From assembly GCF_024498075.1 (NCBI RefSeq), contig NZ_JANHOF010000003.1, positions 310,001 to 374,000 of the forward strand: a stretch of 64,000 nucleotides of DNA, in the 5' to 3' direction. Below the pieces are notes generated by a model, which was given only the letters and a program-made list of their open reading frames with translations, was not told the DNA's origin and searched no databases. The stretch is from Paenibacillus mendelii. Its GTDB lineage: Bacteria; Bacillota; Bacilli; Paenibacillales; Paenibacillaceae. Shown one piece after another: positions 18,997 through 27,870 of the stretch. A program made the position numbers and the translations under genes. Within the stretch, counting starts at the first letter, position 1; every line of letters begins with the position of its first letter.

Positions 18997-19257
18997 CTAT
19001 AGCTGTTTCCCATACCTATAGCTTCTCTGCTTCACGTTCCGCGAAGGGATTCTCTGCTGTACAGCTAGCTTTGACCGGCAGGCCCAAGCAGCTTGACGTA
19101 TGCGTGGGACACAGGTAGGATGGAGAATGTTGCATTTTGTAGGCTATTATTAGAATATTAGGAACGATAGTGATCGAAAGCGCTGCTTACGGGTAACAAT
19201 GGTATGTAGGAAGATACATAAGAGAAAACATTGATGTTCAGTCGAGGTGGTTTTTGC

Positions 19258-20283
19258 GTGTTGAAAGAAAGTCCGACGCTCGGCATCGTTGTGCCGTGCT
19301 ATAACGAGGAAGCTGTAATCGGCGAGACGATCTCGCAATTGAGCAAGATTATGAAGGAAATGATGGACGAGGGGCTCGTATCGCAAGCAAGCTTTCTCAT
19401 GTTCGTGAATGATGGGAGCCGGGACCGTACGTGGGAGCTGATTGAGGAGAACCGGAAGTCGAATCCGCTTGTCTCCGGAGTGAAGCTTTCCGGTAATGTC
19501 GGGCATCAGAACGCGCTGCTGGCAGGGTTGATGACGGCCAAGGAGCTTGCCGATTGCGTCATATCGATCGATGCCGATTTGCAGGATGACGTAAAGGCCA
19601 TCCGTGAGTTCGTCGTCAAATATAAGGAAGAAGGCTGCGAAATCGTCTATGGTGTCCGCCAAAGCCGGAAGACGGACACCTTCTTCAAGCGAACCACAGC
19701 GCAAGGCTTCTACCGTTTCATGGACCGAATGGGCGTCAAGGTGACGTACAATCACGCCGATTACCGGCTTATGAGCAAGCGGGCGCTTCACGAGCTGGAG
19801 CGGTTTAAAGAGGTGAACCTGTTCCTCCGCGGTATTGTGCCGATGATCGGCTTTAAGACGGGGATCGTCTTCTACGACCGGCTTGACCGTTTCGCGGGCG
19901 AGTCGAAATACCCGCTTCCCAAGATGCTGGCATTCGCCTTCGAAGGCATCACTTCACTCAGTGTACGACCGATCCGGTTCGTAACGCTAATGGGATTCGG
20001 ACTGTCCCTGGTCAGTTTATTTGCCGTCATATATGCAGTTGCGTCCAAGCTGCTCGGCAATACGGTTTCAGGCTGGACGTCGCTGATTCTGTCCGTCTGG
20101 TTTCTAGGAGGCGTGCAGCTGCTGGCGCTGGGGTTGATCGGGGAATATATCGGTAAAATCTATAAAGAAGTCAAGCGCAGACCGCTGTATATTGTCGACA
20201 GGCTCCTTCTGCCTGAATCGCTGCCGCAGCGGGAGGCCGACTTGGGCCATGCGCGCGGGCGAAGCTTGAACGTACAGCCATGA
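19258..20283 (+). CDS. GtrB/DPM1-like family 2 glycosyltransferase
   Basis: A 341-residue membrane glycosyltransferase that would load a sugar from a nucleotide donor onto undecaprenyl phosphate. The GT2 domain covers residues 1-225 with LGIVVPCYNEEAVI, the DxD-like ISIDADLQDD and HADYRLMSKRALH. Two C-terminal membrane segments follow (about 240-260 and 275-300). The start is taken as GTG 19258, 7 nt after GAGGTGG; an upstream ATG at 19231 has no SD. It overlaps the GtrA gene by 4 nt. This is the CsbB/GtrB type used in teichoic-acid or surface-polymer glycosylation. Confidence 0.9.
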   Translation: MLKESPTLGIVVPCYNEEAVIGETISQLSKIMKEMMDEGLVSQASFLMFVNDGSRDRTWELIEENRKSNPLVSGVKLSGNVGHQNALLAGLMTAKELADCVISIDADLQDDVKAIREFVVKYKEEGCEIVYGVRQSRKTDTFFKRTTAQGFYRFMDRMGVKVTYNHADYRLMSKRALHELERFKEVNLFLRGIVPMIGFKTGIVFYDRLDRFAGESKYPLPKMLAFAFEGITSLSVRPIRFVTLMGFGLSLVSLFAVIYAVASKLLGNTVSGWTSLILSVWFLGGVQLLALGLIGEYIGKIYKEVKRRPLYIVDRLLLPESLPQREADLGHARGRSLNVQP

Positions 20284-20726
20284 AGCTGCTGCAGCACAGC
20301 TTCGTGCGGTTCATCATCGTTGGCGTACTGAATACGCTAATCGGCTTGTCGGTTATTTTCATCTGCTTGAATATGGCCGGTCTTGGCTACTGGCCGTCGA
20401 CGATCATCGGCAACGCCGTCGGAGCCGTGAATAGCTATGTGATGAATAAACGGTTTACGTTCCAGTCCAAAGCAAGCGTCTCCAGCACGCTATGGCGGTT
20501 TATGCTGGTGACCGTAATATGCTACATAACGGCGTATTGGATCAGCGCTGAGGCTGCTCGCCGGCTGATCACTCCTGTATTTCCGCAGGCAGGAGAGACT
20601 GCACTGAATAATGCGGCGGCTCTGCTGGGCAGCGGCTTGTACACGGTACTGAATTATATAGGACAGAAAAAATTGACGTTCGGCAAGAAACAAGAGCGAA
20701 CGATAGAGTGGGAGAGCGAGCAATGA
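20280..20726 (+). CDS. GtrA-family membrane protein
   Basis: A 148-residue protein with four predicted membrane helices and the family start SFVRFIIVGVLNTLIGLSVIF plus NSYVMNKRFTFQSK. GtrA/GtcA proteins are thought to flip polyprenyl-phosphate-linked sugars outward. It overlaps the GtrB-like gene and the next membrane protein by 4 nt at each end, so the three are co-translated. Confidence 0.9.
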   Translation: MKLLQHSFVRFIIVGVLNTLIGLSVIFICLNMAGLGYWPSTIIGNAVGAVNSYVMNKRFTFQSKASVSSTLWRFMLVTVICYITAYWISAEAARRLITPVFPQAGETALNNAAALLGSGLYTVLNYIGQKKLTFGKKQERTIEWESEQ

Positions 20727-22156
20727 GAAGGTTAGTCACGTTAGAACTGGCGGCCGTCGTTGCGGCGGCTTGCATCGCCATATATTTGTTATTTATCGGA
20801 CCGTTCATCGGAGTTGCCGATAACGGGGACTTCCTCCGTATTATGGGCACGGTGGGGTTGAATTATTACGATGCATTGGAATCGTACGAAGACCGGTTCT
20901 TCGGGTTCGCCCACGCGAATTTCGCTTATGATTCCTTCTTTCGAGGGGCCTATGTGTCCACTCAGATTATATTGGTCTTTATCGCCCGTTTTGCCGGCAT
21001 GATCTTCAACGGCGATGCGTTCGATATCCGTGTTCTAGGCGCGCTGTATACGCTGCTGCTGCTAGCTGCGGCTTACCTTATAATCAAATATAACAAGACC
21101 GAATCACGCGTGACCGGCTTCATTCTTGCCGCGTGCATCGTATTCGTTTTCTGCGATATTGCCTACTTGGCTTACTTCAATTCATTCTTTGGCGAGCCGG
21201 TTTCATTCGTCTTTATGCTGATGACGTTCGGACTGGGTCTATGGCTGACGAAGCAGGAACGGCCTTCGAACAAAGTGCTGGTACTCTTTTTCGTATCGGT
21301 GCTGTTTCTGTCCTTCTCCAAAATCCAGAACGCGCCAATCGGCGTCGCATTCGCACTGATCGGGCTTCGCTATATGAGCTTGAAGCGGGATTGGAAGTGG
21401 CGCAGGCTGGCGATGTGGTGCTCAGCAGGGATCTTTCTGATCGCCGTCGTGATGTACGTTACCGCCCCGAAGGAATTGAAGCACATTAACTTGTACCAGA
21501 CGGTATTCTTCGGCATTCTGAATGATTCTCCCGATGTGTTGGGGGATCTTGAGGAGCTGGGACTTCCAGAACGGCTGTCTGTATTGGCGGGCACGAACTA
21601 TTTTCAGACGGATACCGTAATCAAACAGGATGATCCCTCGCTCAAGGCGGACTTCTATGATCGCATGTCCCATACCGATGTGCTCCTGTTCTATCTGAAG
21701 CATCCTGGACGGTTAATCGATAAGATGGAATATGCCGCTTCCAACGGGATGAGCATCCGGCCTTATTACCTCGGCAACTATGAGAAATCGGAGGGCAAGC
21801 CGTCCGGCACGCTATCGTTAACTTACAGCACATGGAGTGAGTTCAAAAACAAATACGTGCCCAAATCGTTGCTGTTTATCGTCATTTTCTACGTGCTGTA
21901 CTATGTCGCGGCCTTGTTTGAGTATCTGCGGCGGCCAACGGTACGGGAGCGTATTGCAATTGAGCTGTTCATGCTGATCGGGCTTGTCGGGATCTTCTCC
22001 TTCCTCGTTCCCATACTCGGAGACGGACAAGCGGATATGGGCAAGCATTTGTTCATGTTTAATGTGTGCTTGGATATGATGTTCGTTACCGCGCTCGTGT
22101 GGGTGGTCTACCAACTGGCCTCCCTGAAGCGCAGCAGACGGAGCTATTACTACTAG
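20723..22156 (+). CDS. Polytopic membrane protein, likely the third (GT-C-like) component of the Gtr cassette
   Basis: A 477-residue protein with about ten hydrophobic segments. An early extracytoplasmic loop (IGVADNGDFLRIMG) contains Asp residues in the place where GT-C glycosyltransferases keep their catalytic Asp, and a second loop holds FFRGAYVS. ATG 20723 is preferred over GTG 20708 because it overlaps the GtrA stop. I do not recognise a named family. Position after GtrB and GtrA suggests it transfers the lipid-linked sugar to a surface acceptor, by analogy with Gtr(X) or YfhO, which is inference from context. Confidence 0.75.
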   Translation: MRRLVTLELAAVVAAACIAIYLLFIGPFIGVADNGDFLRIMGTVGLNYYDALESYEDRFFGFAHANFAYDSFFRGAYVSTQIILVFIARFAGMIFNGDAFDIRVLGALYTLLLLAAAYLIIKYNKTESRVTGFILAACIVFVFCDIAYLAYFNSFFGEPVSFVFMLMTFGLGLWLTKQERPSNKVLVLFFVSVLFLSFSKIQNAPIGVAFALIGLRYMSLKRDWKWRRLAMWCSAGIFLIAVVMYVTAPKELKHINLYQTVFFGILNDSPDVLGDLEELGLPERLSVLAGTNYFQTDTVIKQDDPSLKADFYDRMSHTDVLLFYLKHPGRLIDKMEYAASNGMSIRPYYLGNYEKSEGKPSGTLSLTYSTWSEFKNKYVPKSLLFIVIFYVLYYVAALFEYLRRPTVRERIAIELFMLIGLVGIFSFLVPILGDGQADMGKHLFMFNVCLDMMFVTALVWVVYQLASLKRSRRSYYY

Positions 22157-22172
22157 GCTTGTAAGATGTCGT

Positions 22173-22228
22173 AAACCCTTTCCCGTGCTGGATGCGCTAT
22201 GGCGTTATCCGCGAAGGAAAGGGTTTTT
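22173..22228 (+). terminator. Intrinsic terminator of the Gtr cassette
   Basis: AAACCCTTTCC (22173-22183) pairs with GGAAAGGGTTT (22216-22226), followed by TT. The long loop holds GC-rich sequence. Confidence 0.75.
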
Positions 22229-22400
22229 AAATGCGTATGCGTGTCACTCAATGGGAAGGATCGTCCAAATTTGTCGTATCATGTTACAATGGAGGGGTGT
22301 ATTCGCCTTGTTAGGGATACGGGATGCTTAGCATGAATAAAATCAGAGTGATCCCCGGTGTGAGGGAATAATTTCTACGATTTGTAGTGGAGGTAGAAGA

Positions 22401-23441
22401 ATGGGACTATTTTCATTTCTCAAAGGTCAATTTATTGAGGTTATTGAATGGTTAGATGATACGGGCTCGATGGTGTACCGTTTTCCCGCTTATGATAATG
22501 CGATTAAGATGGGGGCTAAGCTGATCGTCCGCGAGTCGCAAGCGGCGGTTTTTGTGAATGAAGGGCAGATCGCCGATGTATACGGTCCCGGCACCTATAC
22601 ATTAAGCACGCAGAACATGCCGCTTCTGACTGCCTTGAAATCTTGGCCGCATGCGTTCAATTCACCGTTCAAAGCGGATGTATTCTTCGTCAGTACGGCC
22701 AACTTCACCAACTTAAAGTGGGGAACAACCAATCCGGTCATCATGCGCGATGCGGAGTTCGGCATGGTTCGGATGAGGGGCTTCGGCAGCTACTCCATAC
22801 GGGTAACCGAGCCGGCCATGTTCCTGCGAGAATTATTCGGAACGCGCAGCGACTTCACGACGGACCAGATCTCCGGGTTTCTGAAGTCGATCATTGTTAC
22901 CGGTATCAGCGATCTAATCAGCGAGGCCAGAATCCCCGTGGCTGATCTTGCAGCCTCTTACGAGGAGTTGAGTGCAAGCGCGGCTCAGCGGCTGCAGCCT
23001 CACCTGCAGGCGATGGGACTGTCGCTCACGCTGCTGATGATCGAGAATCTGTCGCTGCCGGAGGAAGTCGAGCGGATGATCGACCGCAAATCGTCGATGA
23101 ATATTGCCGGCAACCTGGATCAGTACATGAAATACCAGACGGCGGAGGCTATTCGTGAAGCGGCCAACAATCCCGATTCGGGTGCAGCCGGCACAGGCGC
23201 AGGCCTCGGCGCAGGAATGGCTATGGGCCAGATGATGAGCCAGATGATGAACAAGACGGCCGAGCCTCAAGCCCCAAGCGGCGGTGAGAGCCGGAATGGC
23301 GGGAACGGGCAACCAAGCAGCAGCGCCGGAACCTCGAGCCCGGGCTCCAATACAGGCACAGCTAAGAAGTTCTGCTCCGAATGCGGCGAGCGCTTGGCAG
23401 AGAATGCGAAATTCTGCTCCGGCTGCGGCACCAAGGTGTAG
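22401..23441 (+). CDS. SPFH/Band7-like protein with C-terminal zinc ribbon (YdjI-like)
   Basis: A 346-residue protein. Residues 20-235 are an SPFH-type domain (VIEWLDDTGSMVYRFP, IMRDAEFGMVRMRGFGSYSIRV). A Gly/Ala/Met-rich linker follows, and the end is a double CxxC ribbon (KFCSECGERL...KFCSGCGTKV). B. subtilis YdjI has this design and belongs to the PspA (YdjF)-YdjGHI membrane-stress unit; here no pspA precedes it. The zinc-ribbon gene next door starts 3 bp after the stop. A role in membrane organisation or stress is likely. Confidence 0.88.
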   Translation: MGLFSFLKGQFIEVIEWLDDTGSMVYRFPAYDNAIKMGAKLIVRESQAAVFVNEGQIADVYGPGTYTLSTQNMPLLTALKSWPHAFNSPFKADVFFVSTANFTNLKWGTTNPVIMRDAEFGMVRMRGFGSYSIRVTEPAMFLRELFGTRSDFTTDQISGFLKSIIVTGISDLISEARIPVADLAASYEELSASAAQRLQPHLQAMGLSLTLLMIENLSLPEEVERMIDRKSSMNIAGNLDQYMKYQTAEAIREAANNPDSGAAGTGAGLGAGMAMGQMMSQMMNKTAEPQAPSGGESRNGGNGQPSSSAGTSSPGSNTGTAKKFCSECGERLAENAKFCSGCGTKV

Positions 23442-23444
23442 GGT

Positions 23445-24560
23445 ATGGCGGTGGAAGAGACGACCAAGCCGAAGACCCCCGTCACATTCCCTTGTTCCGG
23501 CTGCGGCGGTCCCATGCTCTTTGACTCCGAGAGCCAGACCTTGAAGTGCGAATATTGCGGCAAGGAGGATCCGATCGAGAACTCGGATCAGCAGCCAATC
23601 GAGCATGATCTTGATCTGTCGGAGACGGAGGACCCGGGGCTGACCGATTGGGGGCTGCGGACGCAGACGGTCCACTGCGAGAAGTGCGGCGGGGAGAGTG
23701 TGATTCCGCAGATCGAGACGGCGGCCCTGTGCGCGTTCTGCGGCTCACCGAAGGTGCTCGTCGAGGAGGATACGACCAGCATCAGGCCGGAGACGATGAT
23801 TCCGTTCCAGGTATCCTTGACTGAGGCTGTTGCCGGTTTTCAAGCATGGAAGAAGAAGCGCTGGTTCATCCCTAATGAATTCAAGAAGGGGAAGATTAAT
23901 TCCCGTCTCACCGGGCTCTACATGCCCTATTGGACATACGACTCAGAGACGGCCTCTGTGTATTCGGCGGAACGTGGGGACTACCATTACCGGAATGAAA
24001 CCAGAACCCGGGTCGTGAACGGAAAAACCGAAACCTATACGGAGCGGGTCCGGTACACGGTTTGGCGGAGAGTGGGCGGAGAGTATGACTGTTCATTCGA
24101 CGACATCCTTATTCCGGCCTCGGTCCGGTATGACAGGAGCTTGCTGGAGGATCTCGGCAATTTCGATTTGAGGAAGCTGACGGGGTATAAACCCGAATAT
24201 CTGAGCGGCTACATCGCCGAGAAATATTCCGTGCCCCGCCAAGAAGGCTGGCGGAAGGCAGGGGAGAAAATCGACGATACACTCCGCGCTAACATTCGTG
24301 CAGAAATCGGCGGTGACGAAGTCAGGAGCCTCAACGTTCGCACGCAATATTACGATCGGACCTACAAGCACATGCTGCTGCCCGTGTGGAATGCCAATTA
24401 CACCTATCGGACCAAGCCATACCGTTATATGGTGAACGGGCAGACAGGTCTTGTCTCGGGTACGGTTCCGCGCAGTCCGTGGAAAATCACATTCTTTGTG
24501 CTCCTGTGTGTGATCGCAGCCGCGGCAGCGTTTATCTTCTTCTCGCAATACAGTGGGTGA
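23445..24560 (+). CDS. Zinc-ribbon membrane protein (YdjG-like)
   Basis: A 371-residue protein with two zinc-ribbon motifs near the N-terminus (FPCSGCGGPM...LKCEYCGKED and HCEKCGGES...LCAFCGSPK). A central beta-rich domain follows (LYMPYWTYDSETASVYSAERG), and the C-terminal membrane anchor is near 350-368. It sits 3 bp after the SPFH gene, the same neighbourhood as ydjG-ydjI in B. subtilis, so the two probably form one membrane complex. A bidirectional terminator follows. Confidence 0.85.
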   Translation: MAVEETTKPKTPVTFPCSGCGGPMLFDSESQTLKCEYCGKEDPIENSDQQPIEHDLDLSETEDPGLTDWGLRTQTVHCEKCGGESVIPQIETAALCAFCGSPKVLVEEDTTSIRPETMIPFQVSLTEAVAGFQAWKKKRWFIPNEFKKGKINSRLTGLYMPYWTYDSETASVYSAERGDYHYRNETRTRVVNGKTETYTERVRYTVWRRVGGEYDCSFDDILIPASVRYDRSLLEDLGNFDLRKLTGYKPEYLSGYIAEKYSVPRQEGWRKAGEKIDDTLRANIRAEIGGDEVRSLNVRTQYYDRTYKHMLLPVWNANYTYRTKPYRYMVNGQTGLVSGTVPRSPWKITFFVLLCVIAAAAAFIFFSQYSG

Positions 24561-24613
24561 CGAGTGGAATCGTGCCGCTGCGCCCTCATTCTCTATCAGG
24601 TCGGGTCAAAAGA

Positions 24614-24672
24614 CAAAGGCCTCCGGTTTCACCGCCTATACGCTGGGCAATGGAAACGGAGGTCTTTTGTTA
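24614..24672. terminator. Bidirectional terminator between ydjG-like and map
   Basis: AAAGGCCTCCGGTTTC and GAAACGGAGGTCTTTT form an imperfect stem. Plus-strand exit reads TTTTGTTATTTG and minus-strand exit reads TTTGTCTTTTG. Confidence 0.7.
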
Positions 24673-24698
24673 TTTGCTTTGCGAAGCCCTTCAGCAGG

Positions 24699-25457
24699 TC
24701 AATTGGGATCACCTTGATCAGTCAGCAAGATAGGGCCGTCCTCCGTAATTGCAATCGTATGCTCATACTGCGCAGACAGTTTGCCATCAGCGGTTCTTGC
24801 CGTCCATCCATCTTCGTCGATTGTCATTCGGTACGTGCCTATATTGATCATCGGTTCGATTGTCAGCACCATGCCTTCTTTGAGCCGGAAGCCTTTGCCT
24901 GGCTTGCCGATGTGGGCATAGTTCGGCTCTTCATGAAGCGATTTGCCCACACCATGGCCGAGCAGGTCACGTACAACGGAGAAGCCATTCTGCTCCGCAT
25001 GCGTCTGGACGGCATGCATCACATCGCCGATCCGATTTCCCACCTTCGTCTGTTCGATTCCAAGATAGAGACATTCCTTCGCAACCCGCATCAGCTTCTC
25101 CGCTTCATCGGATAGCGTGCCTACAGCATAAGTCCAGGCAGAATCCCCAACCCAGCCTTCATAATCGGCTACGATATCGATGGTGACCAGATCGCCGTCC
25201 TGCAGAGGCGTATCGCCCGGGAATCCATGTGCAATTACGTCATTAACCGATGCGCATGTGGCATATTTATAACCATTGTACCCGATTGTAGTCGGATTGG
25301 CGCCGTGACGCCGGATCCACGATTCTGTGAAAGCGTCGATCTCCCTTGTCGTCACGCCCGGACGGATCATCTTCGCGATTTCCCGGTGGCAGGCAGCGAC
25401 GAGCTCCCCGGGTTTACGCATGAGTTCAATTTCCCGCGGTGATTTTAAAATGACCAT
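24699..25457 (-). CDS. map: Methionine aminopeptidase type I
   Basis: A 252-residue enzyme that removes the initiator methionine from new proteins. The pita-bread metal and catalytic residues are all present: His77 (NDVIAHGFP), Asp94, Asp105 (GDSAWT), His168 (GHGVGKSLHE), Glu201 (IEP) and Glu232 (QYEHT). It is not in the usual ribosomal-protein/adk context, so it is likely a second paralogue. It lies 2 bp after a TetR gene and is probably co-transcribed with it. Confidence 0.94.
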   Translation of the reverse strand: MVILKSPREIELMRKPGELVAACHREIAKMIRPGVTTREIDAFTESWIRRHGANPTTIGYNGYKYATCASVNDVIAHGFPGDTPLQDGDLVTIDIVADYEGWVGDSAWTYAVGTLSDEAEKLMRVAKECLYLGIEQTKVGNRIGDVMHAVQTHAEQNGFSVVRDLLGHGVGKSLHEEPNYAHIGKPGKGFRLKEGMVLTIEPMINIGTYRMTIDEDGWTARTADGKLSAQYEHTIAITEDGPILLTDQGDPN

Positions 25458-25459
25458 GA

Positions 25460-26089
25460 TTAGGCCCCTTCCTTCTGTTGAAATGCTGCGAGCAGCAAAT
25501 TGACGGTTCCTTCGACATCCATCTCCATCTGGTGACGGTGAATATGGAGGCCGGCGCAGCCAATTAGAGCTCCAAGAACATAATGAGCTTCATGGTCTGC
25601 GTCTTTGGCAGGGTTGTGTTGTCGCAAGTGGTGGATTGCTTCAGCTAGCGGTTGATACAGCTCGGCATCGAAACGCTCAGCGAGCTGATGAGGCATCCGG
25701 CCTCCGCCGGGAATGGAGATTCCGTTCTCGGCAACCGATTTATACAAGAAGAAGACGGACGGATCCTGGAGCCATAGCCGCAGCAGACGGATACAATAGC
25801 GTTCCAGCTTATCCTTAGTAGCTGAGCTTCGATTCATACCGGGGGACAGCTCCGCTTCCACAGCTTCCTGCGCCGCGCCGAAGGCATGCCACAGCAAGTC
25901 GTCCAGCAGCTCATGCTTGTTTTTGTAATAATGATAAACCGTTCCGTATCCGAGACCGGCCTTGAGAGCAACGTCGCGAATTTCAATGGCGAGGCCTCGT
26001 TCCAGCAGCATATCGGCTGCCGCGCGAATGATTTGCAGCTTTCTCTTTTCCCGTAAAGCATCGTTCTGTTCCTTGGTGCGTGGGCACAT
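25460..26089 (-). CDS. TetR-family regulator
   Basis: A 209-residue one-component regulator. The TetR helix-turn-helix is near residues 18-62 (IIRAAADMLLERG, IRDVALKAGLGYGTVYHYYKNKHELLDDLL). The variable C-terminal domain would bind an unknown ligand. GAGGTG lies 10 nt before ATG 26089. The stop is 2 bp from map on the same strand, an unusual partner for a TetR protein, so expression of the aminopeptidase may be under its control. Confidence 0.9.
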   Translation of the reverse strand: MCPRTKEQNDALREKRKLQIIRAAADMLLERGLAIEIRDVALKAGLGYGTVYHYYKNKHELLDDLLWHAFGAAQEAVEAELSPGMNRSSATKDKLERYCIRLLRLWLQDPSVFFLYKSVAENGISIPGGGRMPHQLAERFDAELYQPLAEAIHHLRQHNPAKDADHEAHYVLGALIGCAGLHIHRHQMEMDVEGTVNLLLAAFQQKEGA

Positions 26090-26194
26090 TGTCTACAACA
26101 CCTCTTCTTTAGACCTGCTCGCATGTCAATTTAAAAATACAGGATATCGCTCGCAATTGCAACTGTTCACTTGGCCATTATTTTTCCCGCCAGA

Positions 26195-26239
26195 GAAAAA
26201 ATAAGCCTGCACATCCGAAAGAGGCAGAGGGTGCAGACT
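26195..26239 (-). terminator. Intrinsic terminator of the coiled-coil gene
   Basis: On the minus strand AGTCTGCAC pairs with GTGCAGGCT (one G-U), followed by TATTTTTTC. It separates this gene from tetR-map. Confidence 0.75.
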
Positions 26240-26263
26240 CGATTTCATATGAAGAGCTAGTTA

Positions 26264-27211
26264 CTAACCCGCTTGAAACGTTTCAATCCAATTGGTACGC
26301 TTCGTCTTCATCTCTTGCAGGACGGCACTCTCGGATTGATGCTCCGCATGGAGGTGATTGACGATCGTACGAACCTGATGCATGGCTTCAAGGACTTGGC
26401 TCTGTGCGTCTTTAATTCTTCCTTGAACGATCCAATCGGAGATCAGACCATCGAACCAGTAATCCGCCATTTTGAGCATGGAGCTGATATCAATTTCAAT
26501 GGAGATGCTGCGCTTCACATCCGCCAGCTCATCCCGGAAATTCAAGATCAAGTGGTTCGCATTATGGATGAATTGTTTGGCATCGTCGACATGGTTGTGC
26601 TTGAGGTGGGTGCTGATGACGCCGCCGCCGCCCCACATGTCCCAATTTCCCCAATTCTCGGCTTTCTCCAAGCTTGACGAAGCATCCTGAAGCGAGTTTA
26701 ACACACGCCGTCCAGCCGTAAGCGCTTCATGAATCTCCTTCACCAGGATGGCTTGGTCGCCGATCTGTTCTTCCATCTCTGTTAACGATTGAGATGATGT
26801 GGGTGAATTGCGAAGGAGCGATTCCCTCTCCACTACCAATTCATCGTACTCCCGTTTGGCATTGCGGTAATGGGCTAGATCATCGCCGACCCGCTTCAGG
26901 TCCGCCTCCGTATCGGCGAGCGTCTGCTTCGCTTCCTGCAGCTTCAGTGCCGCGGATAATGCTTGCTGCCGTTCCATCTCCAGCTGCTCGGCCTTGCTGC
27001 GAAGTATCGTATGAAATAAATTCGCCAGCGACATCCGTGTCAGCTTGTCGACATCGGCTTGCTCGTCTTCCAATTGAATTTCCAGCTGAATAACGAGACG
27101 TTCCAGCTCACGCACCCTTTTCTGCAGATCCTGTATTCTCCGTTCTGCCTTTTGCAGGCGAAACAGCCTCTCTTTGGCATCACTTAAACGCAGGTGAAAG
27201 GAATTCGGCAT
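26264..27211 (-). CDS. Coiled-coil protein of unknown function
   Basis: A 315-residue soluble protein. Residues ~10-145 are strongly heptad-like and rich in Glu, Arg, Leu and Gln (RIQDLQKRVRELERLVIQLE). The C-terminal half is helical with a conserved-looking centre (NWDMWGGGGVISTHLKHNH, residues ~185-205) and a four-helix-bundle-like end. The coiled coil recalls PspA/IM30, but the Gly-rich centre and the rest do not match PspA, so I do not call it that. GGAGGGG precedes ATG 27211. It is a single-gene unit with its own terminator. Confidence 0.75.
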   Translation of the reverse strand: MPNSFHLRLSDAKERLFRLQKAERRIQDLQKRVRELERLVIQLEIQLEDEQADVDKLTRMSLANLFHTILRSKAEQLEMERQQALSAALKLQEAKQTLADTEADLKRVGDDLAHYRNAKREYDELVVERESLLRNSPTSSQSLTEMEEQIGDQAILVKEIHEALTAGRRVLNSLQDASSSLEKAENWGNWDMWGGGGVISTHLKHNHVDDAKQFIHNANHLILNFRDELADVKRSISIEIDISSMLKMADYWFDGLISDWIVQGRIKDAQSQVLEAMHQVRTIVNHLHAEHQSESAVLQEMKTKRTNWIETFQAG

Positions 27212-27432
27212 AATCGACCCCTCCGTTCGTTGGTTTGGCTCACTAAAGCTTCAGTTTCGTTCGCCTCATATGAAGTACGCTTAAAAGCTGGAAATGGTTG
27301 CGGCAGGAAGAAGAATAAGTACATTTGCAGCAGCGGGATCTGTTAGAATACCTTATAGGATAAAGTCAGAAAATAGAAAAATAAGTGTATGTTGACTGTA
27401 AACAATTGAAGGTAAATGAGGACTAAATTGAA

Positions 27433-27651
27433 ATGGGAGCAGCACTTGTGGCCATTATACTTGGCCTATTCAATGCGATATTTCCAAGAAAAGTATGGAT
27501 CATCTCACAATTCATGTTTAGGTTCAAAAATGGACGCATCACATTTCAGTCCGCAGAACCTAATTTACTTGTTCTTGGAATACATCGGTTTCTAGGATAT
27601 TTATGTATACTCGTTGGCCTAGTCATTCTATATACAACATTTTTCGAGTAA
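27433..27651 (+). CDS. Small two-helix membrane protein (DUF6199-like)
   Basis: A 72-residue protein with two hydrophobic helices (about 3-16 and 53-70) around a polar loop with PRKVW and a basic/aromatic stretch. The pattern 'FPRKVW...AEPNLLVLGIHRFLGYLCILVGL' resembles DUF6199 proteins common in Bacillota. The SD GAGGAC is 9 nt before ATG 27433. No function is known; it stands alone. Confidence 0.65.
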   Translation: MGAALVAIILGLFNAIFPRKVWIISQFMFRFKNGRITFQSAEPNLLVLGIHRFLGYLCILVGLVILYTTFFE

Positions 27652-27783
27652 TCAATCAAATTGTAGTGCAGCAGGTGATCGGTTGAAAGCAACGCTCTTA
27701 GAGGAAGTATGACGCACGGACGAATGCTGCTGATTTTACGGCACGGCTGATTCTTAACGGTGAACGATTTTTAATAATTAAAC

Positions 27784-27812
27784 TAGCTTGCTTAATTCCG
27801 GTTGTATATAAT
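27784..27812 (+). promoter_or_regulatory. Candidate promoter of the peptide-amidoligase unit
   Basis: Consensus -10 TATAAT at 27807-27812 preceded by TTGTA. The -35 is weak (TAGCTT at 17 bp; TTGCTT is at 13 bp). A start near 27819 would give a 12-nt leader before the perfect SD AGGAGG (27831-27836). Confidence 0.45.
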
Positions 27813-27843
27813 TACCACATAAGCAAACATAGGAGGAACTAAG

Positions 27844-27870
27844 ATGCCTAGAAAAAAGATCCCTCGCTAA
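27844..27870 (+). CDS. Eight-codon Arg/Lys/Pro peptide ORF, potentially a broken 21-codon ORF
   Basis: ATG 27844 lies 7 nt after a perfect AGGAGG and encodes MPRKKIPR before TAA 27868-27870. The same frame continues without break as PRGPPPRRFLSY to TGA 27907-27909, so the full peptide would have 21 residues if the TAA were sense. The translation signals are among the best in the window, which suggests real initiation. It ends 30 bp before the amidoligase start at 27940. It could be a leader peptide, a modified-peptide precursor, or a decayed small gene. Confidence 0.5.
   Translation: MPRKKIPR

Larger units (their letters stand above)
18708..19257. other. 550-bp intergenic stretch between the lipoprotein and the glycosyltransferase cassette
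   Basis: No convincing plus-strand gene. It contains a perfect hairpin (18797-18826), a minus-strand coding-like stretch ending just before that hairpin (18835-18996), and a 23-bp sequence repeated near 48.2 kb (18918-18940). The right part, about 19.0-19.25 kb, is AT-richer and probably carries the glycosyltransferase promoter. Confidence 0.6.

Noticed and set aside
26264..27211. PspA/IM30 protein
   Set aside because: It has a long coiled coil, but the Trp/Gly-rich centre (NWDMWGGGGV) and the C-terminal half do not fit PspA.
27708..27749. A 13-codon ORF with AGAGGAAG upstream in the gap before the peptide ORF
   Set aside because: No promoter, no coding-like composition beyond chance, and overlapping no conserved element I recognise.
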